A stretch of DNA of 64,000 nucleotides, taken from contig NZ_QNVT01000027.1 of NCBI RefSeq assembly GCF_003385515.1, positions 30,302 to 94,301 on the forward strand, given 5' to 3'. Within the stretch, counting starts at the first letter, position 1. Every line of letters starts with the position of its first letter. Source of the stretch: Chryseobacterium pennae. GTDB taxonomy: Bacteria; Bacteroidota; Bacteroidia; Flavobacteriales; Weeksellaceae. The translations under genes were made by a program, and so were the position numbers. Positions 63,972 through 64,000 of the stretch are shown one piece after another. The notes under the pieces are model-generated. The model made no database searches. It was not told where the DNA came from and was given only the letters and a program-made list of their open reading frames with translations.

Positions 63972-64000
63972 TTGTAATATTGGTGTAAACTTTATGTTAA

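Noticed and set aside
1..64000. CRISPR arrays, tRNA or rRNA genes
   Set aside because: No regularly spaced direct repeats and no cloverleaf or rRNA-like sequence was noticed by eye in the spacers.

Overview
The window looks like chromosomal DNA of a Chryseobacterium-type bacterium (Bacteroidota, Flavobacteriia, Weeksellaceae). Reasons: low GC and AT-rich spacers, a SusC/SusD pair and other TonB-dependent receptors, a secreted protease with a type IX secretion C-terminal domain, promoters of the Bacteroidota TTTG / TAnnTTTG type, a small peptide with a Chryseobacterium bacteriocin-like leader, and many short dispersed intergenic repeats. I saw no rRNA, tRNA or CRISPR array. The genus is inferred from gene content, not from a search.

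Layout. 1-7000: tail of a DoxX-like membrane protein, a LytS/LytTR two-component pair and a SusC/SusD nutrient-uptake pair. 7000-8750: a Gdx/SugE exporter and two convergent DNA-repair glycosylases (Mug and AAG). 9200-20900: a proline/hydroxyproline locus. An aminopeptidase P-DPP operon diverges from an AraC regulator, which precedes a complete four-enzyme 4-hydroxyproline catabolic operon and a secreted M43 metalloprotease; together these suggest use of collagen-like protein. 21000-24120: an acetyltransferase, DoxX, a polysaccharide deacetylase and a second AraC regulator.

24200-38500 is an assimilatory sulfate-reduction cluster: an Rrf2 regulator, then cysH-cysD-cysN-cysE-cysK-cobA-cysJ-cysI, a very short ORF ending in a Cys/Met run, a TonB receptor, and a fusion of a siroheme synthase domain to a TauE/SafE transporter. 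A Cys-rich secreted-type peptide follows at 38757. 39000-43900 holds small accessory genes (acetyltransferase, hydrolases, a possible papain-like protein and a hypothetical). 43900-45250 is an IS110-family element with a structured left end that may encode a bridge RNA. 45300-47930 is a large MGH1/GH63-like glycoside hydrolase.

48060-58720 is a methionine-synthesis cluster led by a SAM-I riboswitch: metX, ACT-homoserine dehydrogenase, a PLP sulfhydrylase, a split MetH with a fatty acid desaturase between its halves, a hypothetical and metF. Sulfide from the cys cluster would feed the sulfhydrylase; siroheme from CobA and the CysG-like fusion would feed CysI. 58970-62990 has an acetyltransferase-like protein, folE, a DinB-like protein and cysS. 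The last kilobase has no gene: it is full of dispersed repeats and ends with two inverted DnaA-box-like sites around a very AT-rich stretch, possibly the edge of an origin.
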